64,000 nucleotides of DNA, from NCBI RefSeq assembly GCF_011046485.1, contig NZ_CP049256.1:2170001-2234000 (forward strand), written 5' to 3'. The position numbers and the translations under genes were made by a program. The notes beneath the pieces are model-generated. The model was not told where the DNA came from, did no database searches, and saw only the letters and a list, made by a program, of their open reading frames with translations. The DNA is from Microbacterium sp. 4R-513 (lineage in GTDB: Bacteria > Actinomycetota > Actinomycetes > Actinomycetales > Microbacteriaceae). This document shows positions 50,701-58,625 of this stretch, in pieces (the first letter of the stretch is position 1; every line of letters starts with the position of its first letter).

Positions 50701-52059
50701 TCAGGGGGCGAGGCGGGTGGGCCCTCGGAACAGATAGGTGACCTCGCGGATCGAGTCCTGCCCGAGCAGCAGCATGAGCACGCGCGCGAGCCCCATGCCG
50801 AACCCGCCGTGGGGCGGGGCGCCGTACCGGAAGAAGTCGAAGTAGAAGTCGAGGTGCTCGGCTCCGAGCCCCTTCTCCTTGGCCTGCTCGATGAGCACGT
50901 CGACGCGGTGCTCGCGCTGGGCGCCCGTCGTGATCTCGACGCCCTTGAAGAGGAGGTCGTAGCTCTTGGTGAGCCCCGTCTCCTCGTCGCGCATGTGGTA
51001 GAACGCGCGGATCTCGGGGTGGTAGTCGGTGATGAACACGAACTGGTGCCCGTACGTCTCTTCGACGTGCGCCGAGATCTGGCGCTCGCCCTCCGGGTCG
51101 AGGTCGCCGTCGGTGCGCGGGATGTCGTAGCCGCGGCTCTTGACGATCTCGCGGGCCTCGGCGAGCGGGATGCGCGGGAACGGGATCGCGGGAACCTGCA
51201 CCTCGACACCGAAGAGCTCTTCGATCTCGGCGCCGTGCTTGTCCTTGACCGCCTGGAAGGCCGACTGCAGGAGCTCCTCCTGCATCGTCGCGACGTCCTC
51301 GTGCGAGTCGATCCAGCTGATCTCGGCGTCGACGCTCGTGAACTCCGTCGCGTGGCGGCTCGTGAACGAGGGGTCGGCGCGGAAGGCCGGCGCGATCTCG
51401 AAGATCTTGCCGAAGCCGGCGACCTGCGCCATCTGCTTGAAGAACTGCGGCGACTGCGCGAGATACGCGGTCTTCTCCTCGAAGTAGGGCACCTCGAAGA
51501 GCTCCGCGTTCGATTCGGACGCCGACGCCATGAGCTTGGGGGAGTGCACCTCGATGTAGTCGCGCTCGATCCAGTACGAGCGGAACGCGTGCTCGAGCGT
51601 CGTCTGCACGCGGAAGATGAGGTTGTTGCGCCGCTGGCGCAGGTCGAGGAAGCGCCAGTCCATGCGCTTGTCGAGACCCGAGTCGGCCGCGATCGGGGTC
51701 TCGGGAAGCGCGGCGGCCGCGATGTCGAGCGTGCCGATCTTGATCTCGACGCCGCCGAGCTTGACGCGCTCGTCGTGCTTGAGGTCGCCGCGCACCGTCA
51801 GGAACGTGCCGGTGGAGAGGTTCGAGATGGTGTCGGTGAGCGCGAGGGCCGCGGCATCCTGCGGAGCGTCGGTCGCTGAGCCGGTCGAAGGGTCGACCGG
51901 ACGCGTCGCGGGGTTCACGAGCTGGACGGCGCCCGTCTCGTCCCGAAGGATGACGAACTGCACCTTCTTCTGGTCGCGGACCGTCTCGACCCACCCGGAG
52001 ACGACGACGGGACCGTCGGCCAGGGACTGCAGCTGTTCCACCAGGACGCGTTCACTCAC
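50701..52059 (-). CDS. aspS: Aspartate--tRNA(Asp/Asn) ligase, archaeal-type
   Basis: 452 residues. An OB-fold anticodon domain (VSGWVETVRDQKKVQFVILRD) is followed by class II motifs: FRSYWIERDYIEVHSPKL, FEIAPAFRAD with FTSVDAEISW, and GGFGMGLARVLMLLLG. It lacks the large GAD insertion of ordinary bacterial AspRS, so it is the archaeal/eukaryotic-like form, often non-discriminating between tRNA-Asp and tRNA-Asn. GTG 52059 is eight bases after TAGGAT and there is no ribosome site. An extra loop near residues 50-70 coincides with a repeat-like DNA sequence. Confidence 0.92.
   Translation of the reverse strand: MSERVLVEQLQSLADGPVVVSGWVETVRDQKKVQFVILRDETGAVQLVNPATRPVDPSTGSATDAPQDAAALALTDTISNLSTGTFLTVRGDLKHDERVKLGGVEIKIGTLDIAAAALPETPIAADSGLDKRMDWRFLDLRQRRNNLIFRVQTTLEHAFRSYWIERDYIEVHSPKLMASASESNAELFEVPYFEEKTAYLAQSPQFFKQMAQVAGFGKIFEIAPAFRADPSFTSRHATEFTSVDAEISWIDSHEDVATMQEELLQSAFQAVKDKHGAEIEELFGVEVQVPAIPFPRIPLAEAREIVKSRGYDIPRTDGDLDPEGERQISAHVEETYGHQFVFITDYHPEIRAFYHMRDEETGLTKSYDLLFKGVEITTGAQREHRVDVLIEQAKEKGLGAEHLDFYFDFFRYGAPPHGGFGMGLARVLMLLLGQDSIREVTYLFRGPTRLAP
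51868..51891. repeat. Interspersed-repeat-like segment inside aspS
   Basis: The sequence GTCGCTGAGCCGGTCGAAGG resembles the GTCGNTGAGCCTGTCGAA elements I recall as scattered through Microbacteriaceae intergenic regions. Here it is translated as part of a Ser/Thr/Asp/Pro-rich loop of AspRS. A weaker look-alike GAGCCTGTCGACGGG is at 55545-55559 in resB. Confidence 0.4.
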
Positions 52060-52067
52060 GAGCAACC

Positions 52068-52073
52068 ATCCTA
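52068..52073 (-). promoter_or_regulatory. Leaderless-type -10 box (TAGGAT) of aspS
   Basis: TAGGAT ends eight bases before GTG 52059, slightly more than at other genes. Confidence 0.5.
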
Positions 52074-52144
52074 CGTGGAGGACATTCACCGCCTTTCTTC
52101 ACGCCGGCGTAACCGACGCACAGGACCTGGTCATGTTGACTCCC

Positions 52145-52150
52145 TAGCGT
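52145..52150 (+). promoter_or_regulatory. Leaderless-type -10 box (TAGCGT)
   Basis: TAGCGT ends seven bases before ATG 52158. Confidence 0.55.
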
Positions 52151-52157
52151 CGAGGGC

Positions 52158-52841
52158 ATGGCGACGGCAACCGATGGCTCCTGGCTCACCGCGCTCGTGG
52201 ACTGGTCTGTCTCGCTCATGGAGGTCGTCGGCCCGGCAGGTGCGGGCCTCGCGATCGCCCTCGAGAACGTCTTCCCGCCGCTGCCGAGCGAGGTCATCCT
52301 CCCCATGGCCGGGCTCACCGCGAGCCGGGGAAGCTTCACCCTCTTCGAGGCGCTCTTCTGGACGACCCTCGGCTCGATCGTCGGCGCCTTCGCCCTCTAC
52401 GGGCTGGGGCGGTGGCTCGGCGCGGATCGCCTGCGCCGCGCGGCGGCGCACATTCCTCTCATGCACGCGGAGGACATCGACCGCACGATCGGTTGGTTCG
52501 ATCGCCACGGCGGCAAGGCCGTCTTCTTCGGCCGAATGATCCCGATCTTCCGCAGCCTGATCTCGATCCCGGCGGGCGTGACGCGCATGCCGCTGTGGAA
52601 GTTCGGTCTGCTGACCGCCTCGGGCAGCTTGATCTGGAACAGCATCTTCGTCTTCGCGGGCTTCTTCCTCGGCGAGCAGTGGCACGTCGTGGAGATGTAC
52701 GCGGACATCCTGCAGTACGTCGTGATCGCGGCTGTCGGCATCGCTGTCGGGTGGTTCGTCTGGGTGCGCACACGGGCGCTCGTCCGCCACCGGCGCGAGG
52801 GGCGGGGGGATGCCTCGACCGCCACGGGTGATCAGGGCTGA
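52158..52841 (+). CDS. DedA-family membrane protein
   Basis: 227 residues. DedA/SNARE-associated signature: ENVFPPLPSEVILPMAGLTASRG, then GRMIPIFRSLISIPAGVTRMPLWKF with the conserved Arg pair, and two re-entrant-looking segments. About five hydrophobic stretches. DedA proteins flip or move lipids such as undecaprenyl phosphate and affect envelope homeostasis. Charged C-terminus. Leaderless start. The next gene follows after 33 bp with its own box. Confidence 0.9.
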   Translation: MATATDGSWLTALVDWSVSLMEVVGPAGAGLAIALENVFPPLPSEVILPMAGLTASRGSFTLFEALFWTTLGSIVGAFALYGLGRWLGADRLRRAAAHIPLMHAEDIDRTIGWFDRHGGKAVFFGRMIPIFRSLISIPAGVTRMPLWKFGLLTASGSLIWNSIFVFAGFFLGEQWHVVEMYADILQYVVIAAVGIAVGWFVWVRTRALVRHRREGRGDASTATGDQG

Positions 52842-52862
52842 CGCCGAGGCATCCGCCGTCCC

Positions 52863-52868
52863 TAGGAT
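52863..52868 (+). promoter_or_regulatory. Leaderless-type -10 box (TAGGAT)
   Basis: TAGGAT ends six bases before GTG 52875. Confidence 0.6.
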
Positions 52869-52874
52869 GACCGC

Positions 52875-53375
52875 GTGACCACACCTCCGCCGTCCGCCCC
52901 GCCCCCGTACGGTCAGCCCGCGCCGGGACAGCCCGCGCCCGGACAGACCGGCTACCCCGGCTTCGCGCAGCCGCCGGCGTACACCGGCCGCCCACCGGCC
53001 TACCCCGCCTACGGTGCGCCCGCTCCCGGCCGCAAGCCCCGCCAGCCGGTGCAGGTGTGGGACGTCGTGCTGACGATCGTGCTGCTGGTGGCCCTCGTCG
53101 TGTACACGGCGCTCGCGTCCTTCGCCGGGCTCTTCCTCGTGATGGCGTCCGATCCCTGCGGCGTGCGCGACTGCAGCACCGAGCTCATCACGACCGGCTG
53201 GCTCATCGGCACGCTCGTGCCGTGGGCCGTGCTTCTCGGCGCGGCCATCTGGGCCATCGTCTTCATGGTCAAGCGGAAGCTCGCCTTCTACATCCCGCTC
53301 CTCGGCGCGGTCGGCGTCACCCTCGTGCTCGTCCTGGCCTTCTTCGTCACGGCGGCGGGCGTGCCCACGAACTGA
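52875..53375 (+). CDS. Proline/tyrosine-rich membrane protein of unknown function
   Basis: 166 residues. Residues 1-58 are Pro, Gly, Tyr and Ala-rich with two APGQP repeats. Three hydrophobic helices follow (about 60-92, 104-130 and 137-163). The first loop holds two Cys (CGVRDC). This layout is common for small actinobacterial envelope proteins annotated only as DUF families; I do not assign one. Leaderless GTG start. Confidence 0.7.
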   Translation: MTTPPPSAPPPYGQPAPGQPAPGQTGYPGFAQPPAYTGRPPAYPAYGAPAPGRKPRQPVQVWDVVLTIVLLVALVVYTALASFAGLFLVMASDPCGVRDCSTELITTGWLIGTLVPWAVLLGAAIWAIVFMVKRKLAFYIPLLGAVGVTLVLVLAFFVTAAGVPTN

Positions 53376-53412
53376 GCCGCCGCGCTCAGGTCGCCCACAG
53401 AACGGGCCACCG

Positions 53413-53418
53413 TAGACT
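53413..53418 (+). promoter_or_regulatory. Leaderless-type -10 box (TAGACT)
   Basis: TAGACT ends six bases before GTG 53425 and probably drives the whole cytochrome-assembly operon. Confidence 0.6.
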
Positions 53419-53424
53419 GGACGG

Positions 53425-54054
53425 GTGCCCGCCGATCGCCTCCATCTCGTGCGTCACGGGGAGGTCGACAACCCCCGCCGTGTGCTCTACGGCCGCCTTC
53501 CCGGCTACGGTCTGAGCGCGGACGGGCGCCGCATGGCGCAGCAGGCCGCCGACTACGTCGGCCGTCTCTCGCGCCCGGTGACCGGCCTCGTCTCGTCGCC
53601 GCTGCAGCGCACCCGGGAATCGGCCGAGCCGTTCCAGGCGAAGTTCGAGCTCGAGCCGGCGATCGACGACCGCGTCATCGAGCCGACCAACATCTTCGAG
53701 GGGCGCCGCATGGACCGGGCGCTCCTCAACCCCTGGAACTGGCGCCACCTCTCGCAGCCGGCGATCCCCAGCTGGGGCGAGCCGTACGTCAAGGTCATCG
53801 CGCGCATGGACTCCGCGATGAGGGATGCCTGGTCCTCGGTCGAAGAGGGCGACATCGTCATCGTGTCCCACCAGCTGCCGATCTGGGTCACGCACCTCGC
53901 TGTGGCCGGTCTGCCGGCGCGGCACGACCCGCGCCGTCGGCGGTGCGCGCTCTCGAGCGTCACGAGCTTCGAGCTGCGCGACGACCGCTGGGTCGAGGTG
54001 GGGTACGCCGCGCCCGCGTCGACCGCGGGCGCCGTGGATGTGGGCGCCGTCTGA
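53425..54054 (+). CDS. Histidine phosphatase family protein
   Basis: 209 residues. The catalytic start is LHLVRHGEVDNP with the phospho-accepting His in RHG. Later motifs are SSPLQRTRESAEPF, and IVIVSHQLPIWV for the second His. Substrate unknown; the branch includes phosphoglycerate-mutase-like phosphatases. Its TGA overlaps the ATG of the TlpA-like gene (TGATG), tying it to the cytochrome c assembly genes. This order (phosphatase then tlpA) is known in other actinobacteria. Confidence 0.9.
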   Translation: MPADRLHLVRHGEVDNPRRVLYGRLPGYGLSADGRRMAQQAADYVGRLSRPVTGLVSSPLQRTRESAEPFQAKFELEPAIDDRVIEPTNIFEGRRMDRALLNPWNWRHLSQPAIPSWGEPYVKVIARMDSAMRDAWSSVEEGDIVIVSHQLPIWVTHLAVAGLPARHDPRRRRCALSSVTSFELRDDRWVEVGYAAPASTAGAVDVGAV

Positions 54055-54668
54055 TGCGGATCGCCGGGAAGAACCGGATGCTGCGGGCCGCGGCATCCGT
54101 CATCGCCGCGGGAGCCCTCGTCGCAGGGCTCGCCGCATGCAGCGCCGACCCTCTGGCGGAGCAGTACCGCGCGGGCGACAACAAGGGGTTCATCGCCGGG
54201 GACTCGCGGGTCGTCGAGATCGAGCCCGCGGACCGGGGCGAGCCTGTCGACTTCAGCGGCTCGACCGAGGCGGGCGAAACCGTGACCAGCGCAGACTACG
54301 AGGGCGGCGTGCTCGTCGTGAACTTCTGGTACGCCGCGTGCGGTCCGTGCCGGGCCGAAGCGCCGCTGCTCGAAGAGGCCGCTGCGTCGTTCCAGGGCCA
54401 GGATGTCGCCTTCCTCGGCGTCAACACGAGCGACTCGGCCGAAGCCGCCGCCGCCTTCGCGCAGAACTACGACGTCACCTACCCGAGTCTCATCGCGGCC
54501 GAGGACGGCGCCATCAAGCTCGCCTTCGCGGAGCGCACGCCCATCAACGCGACGCCCACGACGCTCGTGCTCGACAAGCAGGGCCGCGTCGCGGCGCGGA
54601 TCATCGGACAGCTGCTGGATGCCTCGATCCTCGAGACCCTCGTGCGCGAGACGCTGGAGGAGTCGTGA
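54054..54668 (+). CDS. TlpA/ResA-like thiol-disulfide oxidoreductase lipoprotein
   Basis: 204 residues. Lipobox LAAC with Cys29 anchors it outside the membrane. The thioredoxin fold carries CGPC (Cys96 and Cys99) in VVNFWYAACGPCRAEAP, and a TPINATPTTLVLD cis-Pro loop follows. It is expected to reduce apocytochrome c cysteines before haem attachment, receiving electrons from CcdA encoded next. Its stop overlaps the ccdA GTG by four bases. Confidence 0.92.
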   Translation: MRIAGKNRMLRAAASVIAAGALVAGLAACSADPLAEQYRAGDNKGFIAGDSRVVEIEPADRGEPVDFSGSTEAGETVTSADYEGGVLVVNFWYAACGPCRAEAPLLEEAAASFQGQDVAFLGVNTSDSAEAAAAFAQNYDVTYPSLIAAEDGAIKLAFAERTPINATPTTLVLDKQGRVAARIIGQLLDASILETLVRETLEES

Positions 54669-55519
54669 GCATCGACGCCGTCATGGCGGCCGGAGCTCTC
54701 TGGGTCGCCCTGCCGATCGCGCTGCTCGCGGGACTCCTCTCCTTCCTCTCGCCGTGCGTGCTCCCGCTCGTGCCGGGCTACCTCGGATTCATCGGGGGCG
54801 CGGTCGCGCCGAAGCGTGTGCCGGAGGTCCAGGGCGTTTCATCTCGCTCCGCTCGCTCGACGAACGGTCATCCTCGGTCGTCGAGCGAGGAGCGGGGCGA
54901 CGAGACGAAACGCGCCGAGCCCGCGGACGGCGTCGAGCCAGGGCGCGCGCGCCTGCTCCTCGGGGTGCTCCTCTTCATCGCGGGCTTCACGGTCGTCTTC
55001 ATGGCCGTCACGATCCTCGGCGGCACGCTCGGCCAGTTCTTCCTCGCCTACAACGAGGTCATCACGCGCGTGCTCGGCGTGGTGGTGATCCTGCTGGGCC
55101 TGGTCTTCATCGGGGTCTTCGGCTTCGCGCAGCGCACGGTCCACCCCCAGGTGCAGAGCAATCTCGGCCTCATCGGGGCACCGCTCCTGGGCATCGCGCT
55201 CGGCATCGGCTGGACCCCGTGCATCGGCCCGACGCTCGCCGCGATCCTGTCGGTGTCGTGGAACCTCGGCGATCCGGGTCGTGCCGCCCTCCTCGGGCTC
55301 GCGTACTCGCTCGGCCTCGGCATCCCGTTCATCCTGCTGACCCTCGGGTTCGGCTGGGCCACCCGCTCGGTCGCGTTCCTCCGCCGCCACATCCGCGCCG
55401 TGAACATCATCGGCGGCCTGCTGCTCATCGTGCTCGGCGTGCTCATGGTCTCGGGCGTCTGGAGTGCGATGATGACGCAGCTGCAGGGGGTGTTCACGAG
55501 TGTCCCCCTCCCGCTCTGA
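54665..55519 (+). CDS. ccdA: Cytochrome c biogenesis thiol transporter CcdA
   Basis: 284 residues. Six membrane helices. The two redox cysteines are in FLSPCVLPLVPGY (Cys31) and GWTPCIGPTL (Cys186). It passes reducing equivalents from cytosolic thioredoxin to the TlpA-like protein. Homologues are usually nearer 240-250 residues. The excess is a polar loop at residues about 57-95 between helices 1 and 2, and most of it is encoded by an 80-bp inverted-repeat element. GTG 54665 has GGAGGAG upstream. ResB starts 20 bases before its stop. Confidence 0.92.
   Translation: MSIDAVMAAGALWVALPIALLAGLLSFLSPCVLPLVPGYLGFIGGAVAPKRVPEVQGVSSRSARSTNGHPRSSSEERGDETKRAEPADGVEPGRARLLLGVLLFIAGFTVVFMAVTILGGTLGQFFLAYNEVITRVLGVVVILLGLVFIGVFGFAQRTVHPQVQSNLGLIGAPLLGIALGIGWTPCIGPTLAAILSVSWNLGDPGRAALLGLAYSLGLGIPFILLTLGFGWATRSVAFLRRHIRAVNIIGGLLLIVLGVLMVSGVWSAMMTQLQGVFTSVPLPL
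54834..54913. repeat. 80-bp inverted-repeat element translated within ccdA
   Basis: The segment starts GCGTTTCATCTCGCTCC and ends in the near-complement GGGGCGACGAGACGAAACGC. Inner parts CTCGCTCGACGA and TCGTCGAGCGAG also pair. It resembles REP-like elements I recall between genes in Microbacterium. Here the reading frame stays open through it, adding about 27 polar residues to a loop of CcdA. Confidence 0.6.
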
Positions 55520-57221
55520 TGCCCCGGACGACGTGACGGTTCCCGAGCCTGTCGACGGGCCGCTGCGGCCCTCAGACCACGCGGACGGAGCGGATCTAGA
55601 CGACGTGACCCAGCCCCGGCTCGGACCGATCGGCTGGCTGCGGTGGGGATGGCGTCAGCTCACGAGCATGCGCACGGCCCTCGTGCTGCTGCTGCTGCTC
55701 GCGATCGCGGCTGTTCCGGGGTCCATCGTTCCGCAGCGCAGCGCCGACCCGAACGGGGTAACGCAGTACTTCAGCGACAATCCGGGCCTCGCGCCGATCC
55801 TCGACAACCTGCAGCTGTTCGACGTGTACACGTCGGCGTGGTTCTCGGCGATCTACATCCTGCTCTTCGTGTCCCTCATCGGCTGCGTCATCCCGCGTAC
55901 GAAGCACCACTGGAAGGCCCGGCGGTCGCGGCCGCCGCGCACGCCGGCCCGGCTCAGCCGCCTCGACGATCACCGCGAGTCGATCGTCGAGCTGTCCCCG
56001 GATTCGAATCGGGATGCCTCGGCCGAGGCATCCGTCGCCATCGACCTGGCGGCCGAGCAGCTCAGGCGTGCGGGCTACCGCGTCGAGAGGTACGACACCG
56101 CTCGGTCGTTCTCGGTCTCGGCCGAGCGCGGCTACGCCCGTGAGACGGGCAACCTCGTCTTCCACACCGCACTCATCGGCGTTCTGCTCGCCGTCGGGAT
56201 CGGCGGGGGGCTGACCTACACCGGACAGACGGTCATCATCGAGGGCCGCACCTTCGTCAACACGATGCTCGACTACTCGTCGTTCAACCCCGGCCGCTTC
56301 GTCGACGAGGAGCGGCTGACCCCCTACTCCGTGACGCTCGACAGCTTCGGCGTCACGTATACGCCGGCAGGTGAGGCGGGAGCCGGGCAGGCGGGCGACT
56401 TCGCGGCGCACGTCACGACGCAGCTCGGCAGCGGCAGCGAGGACGGCGTCGTGCGGGTCAACCACCCGCTCGAGATCGCGGGCGACCGCGTCTACCTCAT
56501 GGGCAACGGCTACGCGCCGACCATCACCGTCAAGAACGCGGCCGGCGAGGTCGTCTTCGACGAGTCGGTGCCGTTCCTCCCGCAGGACGCCAACATGACC
56601 TCGCTCGGCGTGGTCAAGGTGACCGACGGCCTGCCTGAGCAGCTCGGCATGATCGGGTTCTTCTATCCGACGCAGGCCCCCCTCTCGTCGGGTGCCTTCA
56701 CCTCCGCCTACCCGGCGCTCATCAACCCCGTCCTCACGCTCAACGTCTACGAGGGCGACCTGGGCATCGACGACGGCACACCGCGGTCGGTCTACACCCT
56801 CGACCCGACCGAGATGACCCAGCTCACCGGCGGCGACACCGGCGTCGACTCGATCGAGCTCGCTCCCGGCGAGACGCAGGACCTGCCCGACGGCCTCGGC
56901 ACCATCACGCTGCAGAACGAGGCTCCCGCCGGCGCCGAGGGCTATGACCGGTCGGTGAAGCGATACGTGTCGCTCTCGATCCACCGGGATGTCGCGGCAC
57001 CGTGGGTGCTCGCGTTCGCGGTGCTCGCGCTGCTCGGCCTGCTGGCCGCACTGTTCGTGCCGCGCCGTCGCATGTGGGTCAAGGCGACGCCGGAGGGCCA
57101 CACGCTGCGGATCGAGTACGCCGGCCTCGCACGCGGCGAGGACCCGACCCTCCCGGCCGCCGTCGACCAGGTCGTGCAGAAGCACGGCGATGCCCTCGAG
57201 TCGTCGCTGCGCACCCGCTGA
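55500..57221 (+). CDS. resB: Cytochrome c biogenesis protein ResB
   Basis: 573 residues. After a 35-residue acidic N-terminus come three closely spaced helices (starting MRTALVLLLLLAIAAVPGSIVPQ), a large extracytoplasmic domain (about 230-500), and a fourth helix near 505. This is the ResB/Ccs1 pattern. With the next gene it forms the system II synthase that moves and attaches haem to CxxCH sites. GTG 55500 lies inside the ccdA 3' end. The N-terminal extension contains EPVDGPL, encoded by a repeat-like stretch. Confidence 0.92.
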   Translation: MSPSRSDAPDDVTVPEPVDGPLRPSDHADGADLDDVTQPRLGPIGWLRWGWRQLTSMRTALVLLLLLAIAAVPGSIVPQRSADPNGVTQYFSDNPGLAPILDNLQLFDVYTSAWFSAIYILLFVSLIGCVIPRTKHHWKARRSRPPRTPARLSRLDDHRESIVELSPDSNRDASAEASVAIDLAAEQLRRAGYRVERYDTARSFSVSAERGYARETGNLVFHTALIGVLLAVGIGGGLTYTGQTVIIEGRTFVNTMLDYSSFNPGRFVDEERLTPYSVTLDSFGVTYTPAGEAGAGQAGDFAAHVTTQLGSGSEDGVVRVNHPLEIAGDRVYLMGNGYAPTITVKNAAGEVVFDESVPFLPQDANMTSLGVVKVTDGLPEQLGMIGFFYPTQAPLSSGAFTSAYPALINPVLTLNVYEGDLGIDDGTPRSVYTLDPTEMTQLTGGDTGVDSIELAPGETQDLPDGLGTITLQNEAPAGAEGYDRSVKRYVSLSIHRDVAAPWVLAFAVLALLGLLAALFVPRRRMWVKATPEGHTLRIEYAGLARGEDPTLPAAVDQVVQKHGDALESSLRTR

Positions 57222-57254
57222 AACGGGGCCGGACCGGCCCTGAGAACCCCCGCG

Positions 57255-57260
57255 TAGACT
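57255..57260 (+). promoter_or_regulatory. Leaderless-type -10 box (TAGACT)
   Basis: TAGACT ends seven bases before ATG 57268, suggesting an internal promoter for the last cytochrome-assembly gene. Confidence 0.55.
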
Positions 57261-57267
57261 GGAAGCC

Positions 57268-58350
57268 ATGCCCGACACGATGACGCTGGACTCCGTGTCC
57301 GTGCTGCTCGTCTGGACCGCGATCGCGGTCTACGCCCTCGCGTTCATCGCCTACGCCGTCGACCTGGCGCGCCGCGGGGCGCAAGCCGCGGACGCCAAGG
57401 ACGCGGTGGGCGCGAGCGAGCGCGAGCTCGTCGTGGCGGGCGGCGCGACGGCCGGTTCGGCGGCCGCGGGGGACGCGGCATCCAGCTCATCGACGGGCAC
57501 CGCCGCAGCCCGCCTGAAGGCACAGCAGGACGGTGCCGAGAGGGCGCTCGACGCCCGTCCCGGCCACCGTCAGCGGCTCGTCTGGGCGCGCATCGGGACG
57601 TCGCTCACCGTCCTCGGCTTCCTCTTCCACCTCGGCGGAGCGGTCACGCGCGGGATCGCGGCCGGCCGCGTGCCGTGGTCGAACATGTACGAGTTCGCGC
57701 TGACCGGGACGCTCCTCATCGTGGCGGTGTACCTCGTCGTGCTTCTCCGCTACGACCTGCGATTCCTCGGAGCGCTCATCACCGGCATGGTCGTGCTCCT
57801 GCTCGGCGGTGCGACCCTGTCGTTCTACGTCGAGATCGTACCGCTGGCCGACCCGCTGAAGTCGATCTGGCTCGTCATCCACGTCTTCGTGGCATCGCTC
57901 GCGACCGCGCTCTTCTCCCTCGCCTTCGGCCTTTCGGTGCTGCAGCTCATGCAGGCGCGGCGGGAGCGCAAAGCGCTCGCTGCCGAGACCGGCACGGACG
58001 TCGGACAGGGACCCCGATTCCTCCGCACGCTGCCCGGATCGGACGCCCTCGAGTCGCTCGCCTACCGCTTCGCGATCCTCGGGTTCATCTTCTGGACCTT
58101 CACCCTCATCGCCGGCTCGATCTGGGCGAACGACGCGTGGGGCCGGTATTGGGGCTTCGACACGAAGGAAGTGTGGACCTTCGTGATCTGGGTGCTCTAC
58201 GCGGGCTACATCCACGCTCGTGCGACGCGCGGCTGGCGCGGCAGCCGATCGGCCTGGCTGTCGATCATCGGGTTCTCGGCGGTCATGTTCAACTTCACGA
58301 TCGTGAACATGTTCTTCAAGGGCCTGCACGTCTACAGCGGCCTGAACTGA
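57268..58350 (+). CDS. ccsB: Cytochrome c biogenesis protein CcsB/ResC (CcsA-type haem handler)
   Basis: 360 residues. About eight helices. The haem-handling tryptophan-rich motif is WANDAWGRYWGFDTKEVWTFVIW near residue 288, a Phe/Thr variant of the usual WGWDPKE. Conserved His residues on neighbouring helices are present (FHLGGAV, VIHVFVAS, YAGYIHARA). A polar Ala/Ser linker (about 40-85) follows the first helix. It partners ResB. Many actinobacterial annotations call this family CcsB. Confidence 0.92.
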   Translation: MPDTMTLDSVSVLLVWTAIAVYALAFIAYAVDLARRGAQAADAKDAVGASERELVVAGGATAGSAAAGDAASSSSTGTAAARLKAQQDGAERALDARPGHRQRLVWARIGTSLTVLGFLFHLGGAVTRGIAAGRVPWSNMYEFALTGTLLIVAVYLVVLLRYDLRFLGALITGMVVLLLGGATLSFYVEIVPLADPLKSIWLVIHVFVASLATALFSLAFGLSVLQLMQARRERKALAAETGTDVGQGPRFLRTLPGSDALESLAYRFAILGFIFWTFTLIAGSIWANDAWGRYWGFDTKEVWTFVIWVLYAGYIHARATRGWRGSRSAWLSIIGFSAVMFNFTIVNMFFKGLHVYSGLN

Positions 58351-58400
58351 CCCCGGTCGATCCCGCTCCCTGACTGGCGGTATGCGCTTGCCGACACGCC

Positions 58401-58420
58401 GCATGCCGGAGACGGCATGC
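58401..58420 (+). terminator. Tetraloop hairpin after the cytochrome-assembly genes
   Basis: Perfect 8-bp arms GCATGCCG (58401-58408) and CGGCATGC (58413-58420) capped by a GAGA (GNRA-type) tetraloop, 50 bases past the stop. There is no U-tract. Confidence 0.6.
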
Positions 58421-58463
58421 GACTGCGGAGGTCCCCTGCGTCGGGACCGCGCGGAAAAAAAGG

Positions 58464-58492
58464 TTGACGACCGGCTGGTGCGGGTCTAGCTT
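58464..58492 (+). promoter_or_regulatory. Promoter of the giant surface-protein gene (TTGACG-17-TAGCTT)
   Basis: TTGACG (58464-58469) and TAGCTT (58487-58492) at the ideal 17-bp spacing, among the best promoters in the window. The leader of about 127 nt contains hairpins TTCCGTC/GACGGAA (near 58511-58525) and GTCC/GGAC nested in GCGC/GCGC just before the start. Confidence 0.7.
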
Positions 58493-58625
58493 TCCCCCGG
58501 GATGATCCATTTCCGTCTGACGGAAGCGGGTCAGGCACTGATGGGGAAACGCCGGGGTTCGGGGGAGCCACCGTAGTTTTGGTGTGGACACTGGCGCTGA
58601 GTCCGATTCGAGGACAGGCGCAGGG

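Noticed and set aside
58499..58625. Known riboswitch (cobalamin, c-di-AMP or c-di-GMP) in the leader of the giant gene
   Set aside because: I looked for the conserved cores and could not match any; only generic hairpins are visible.
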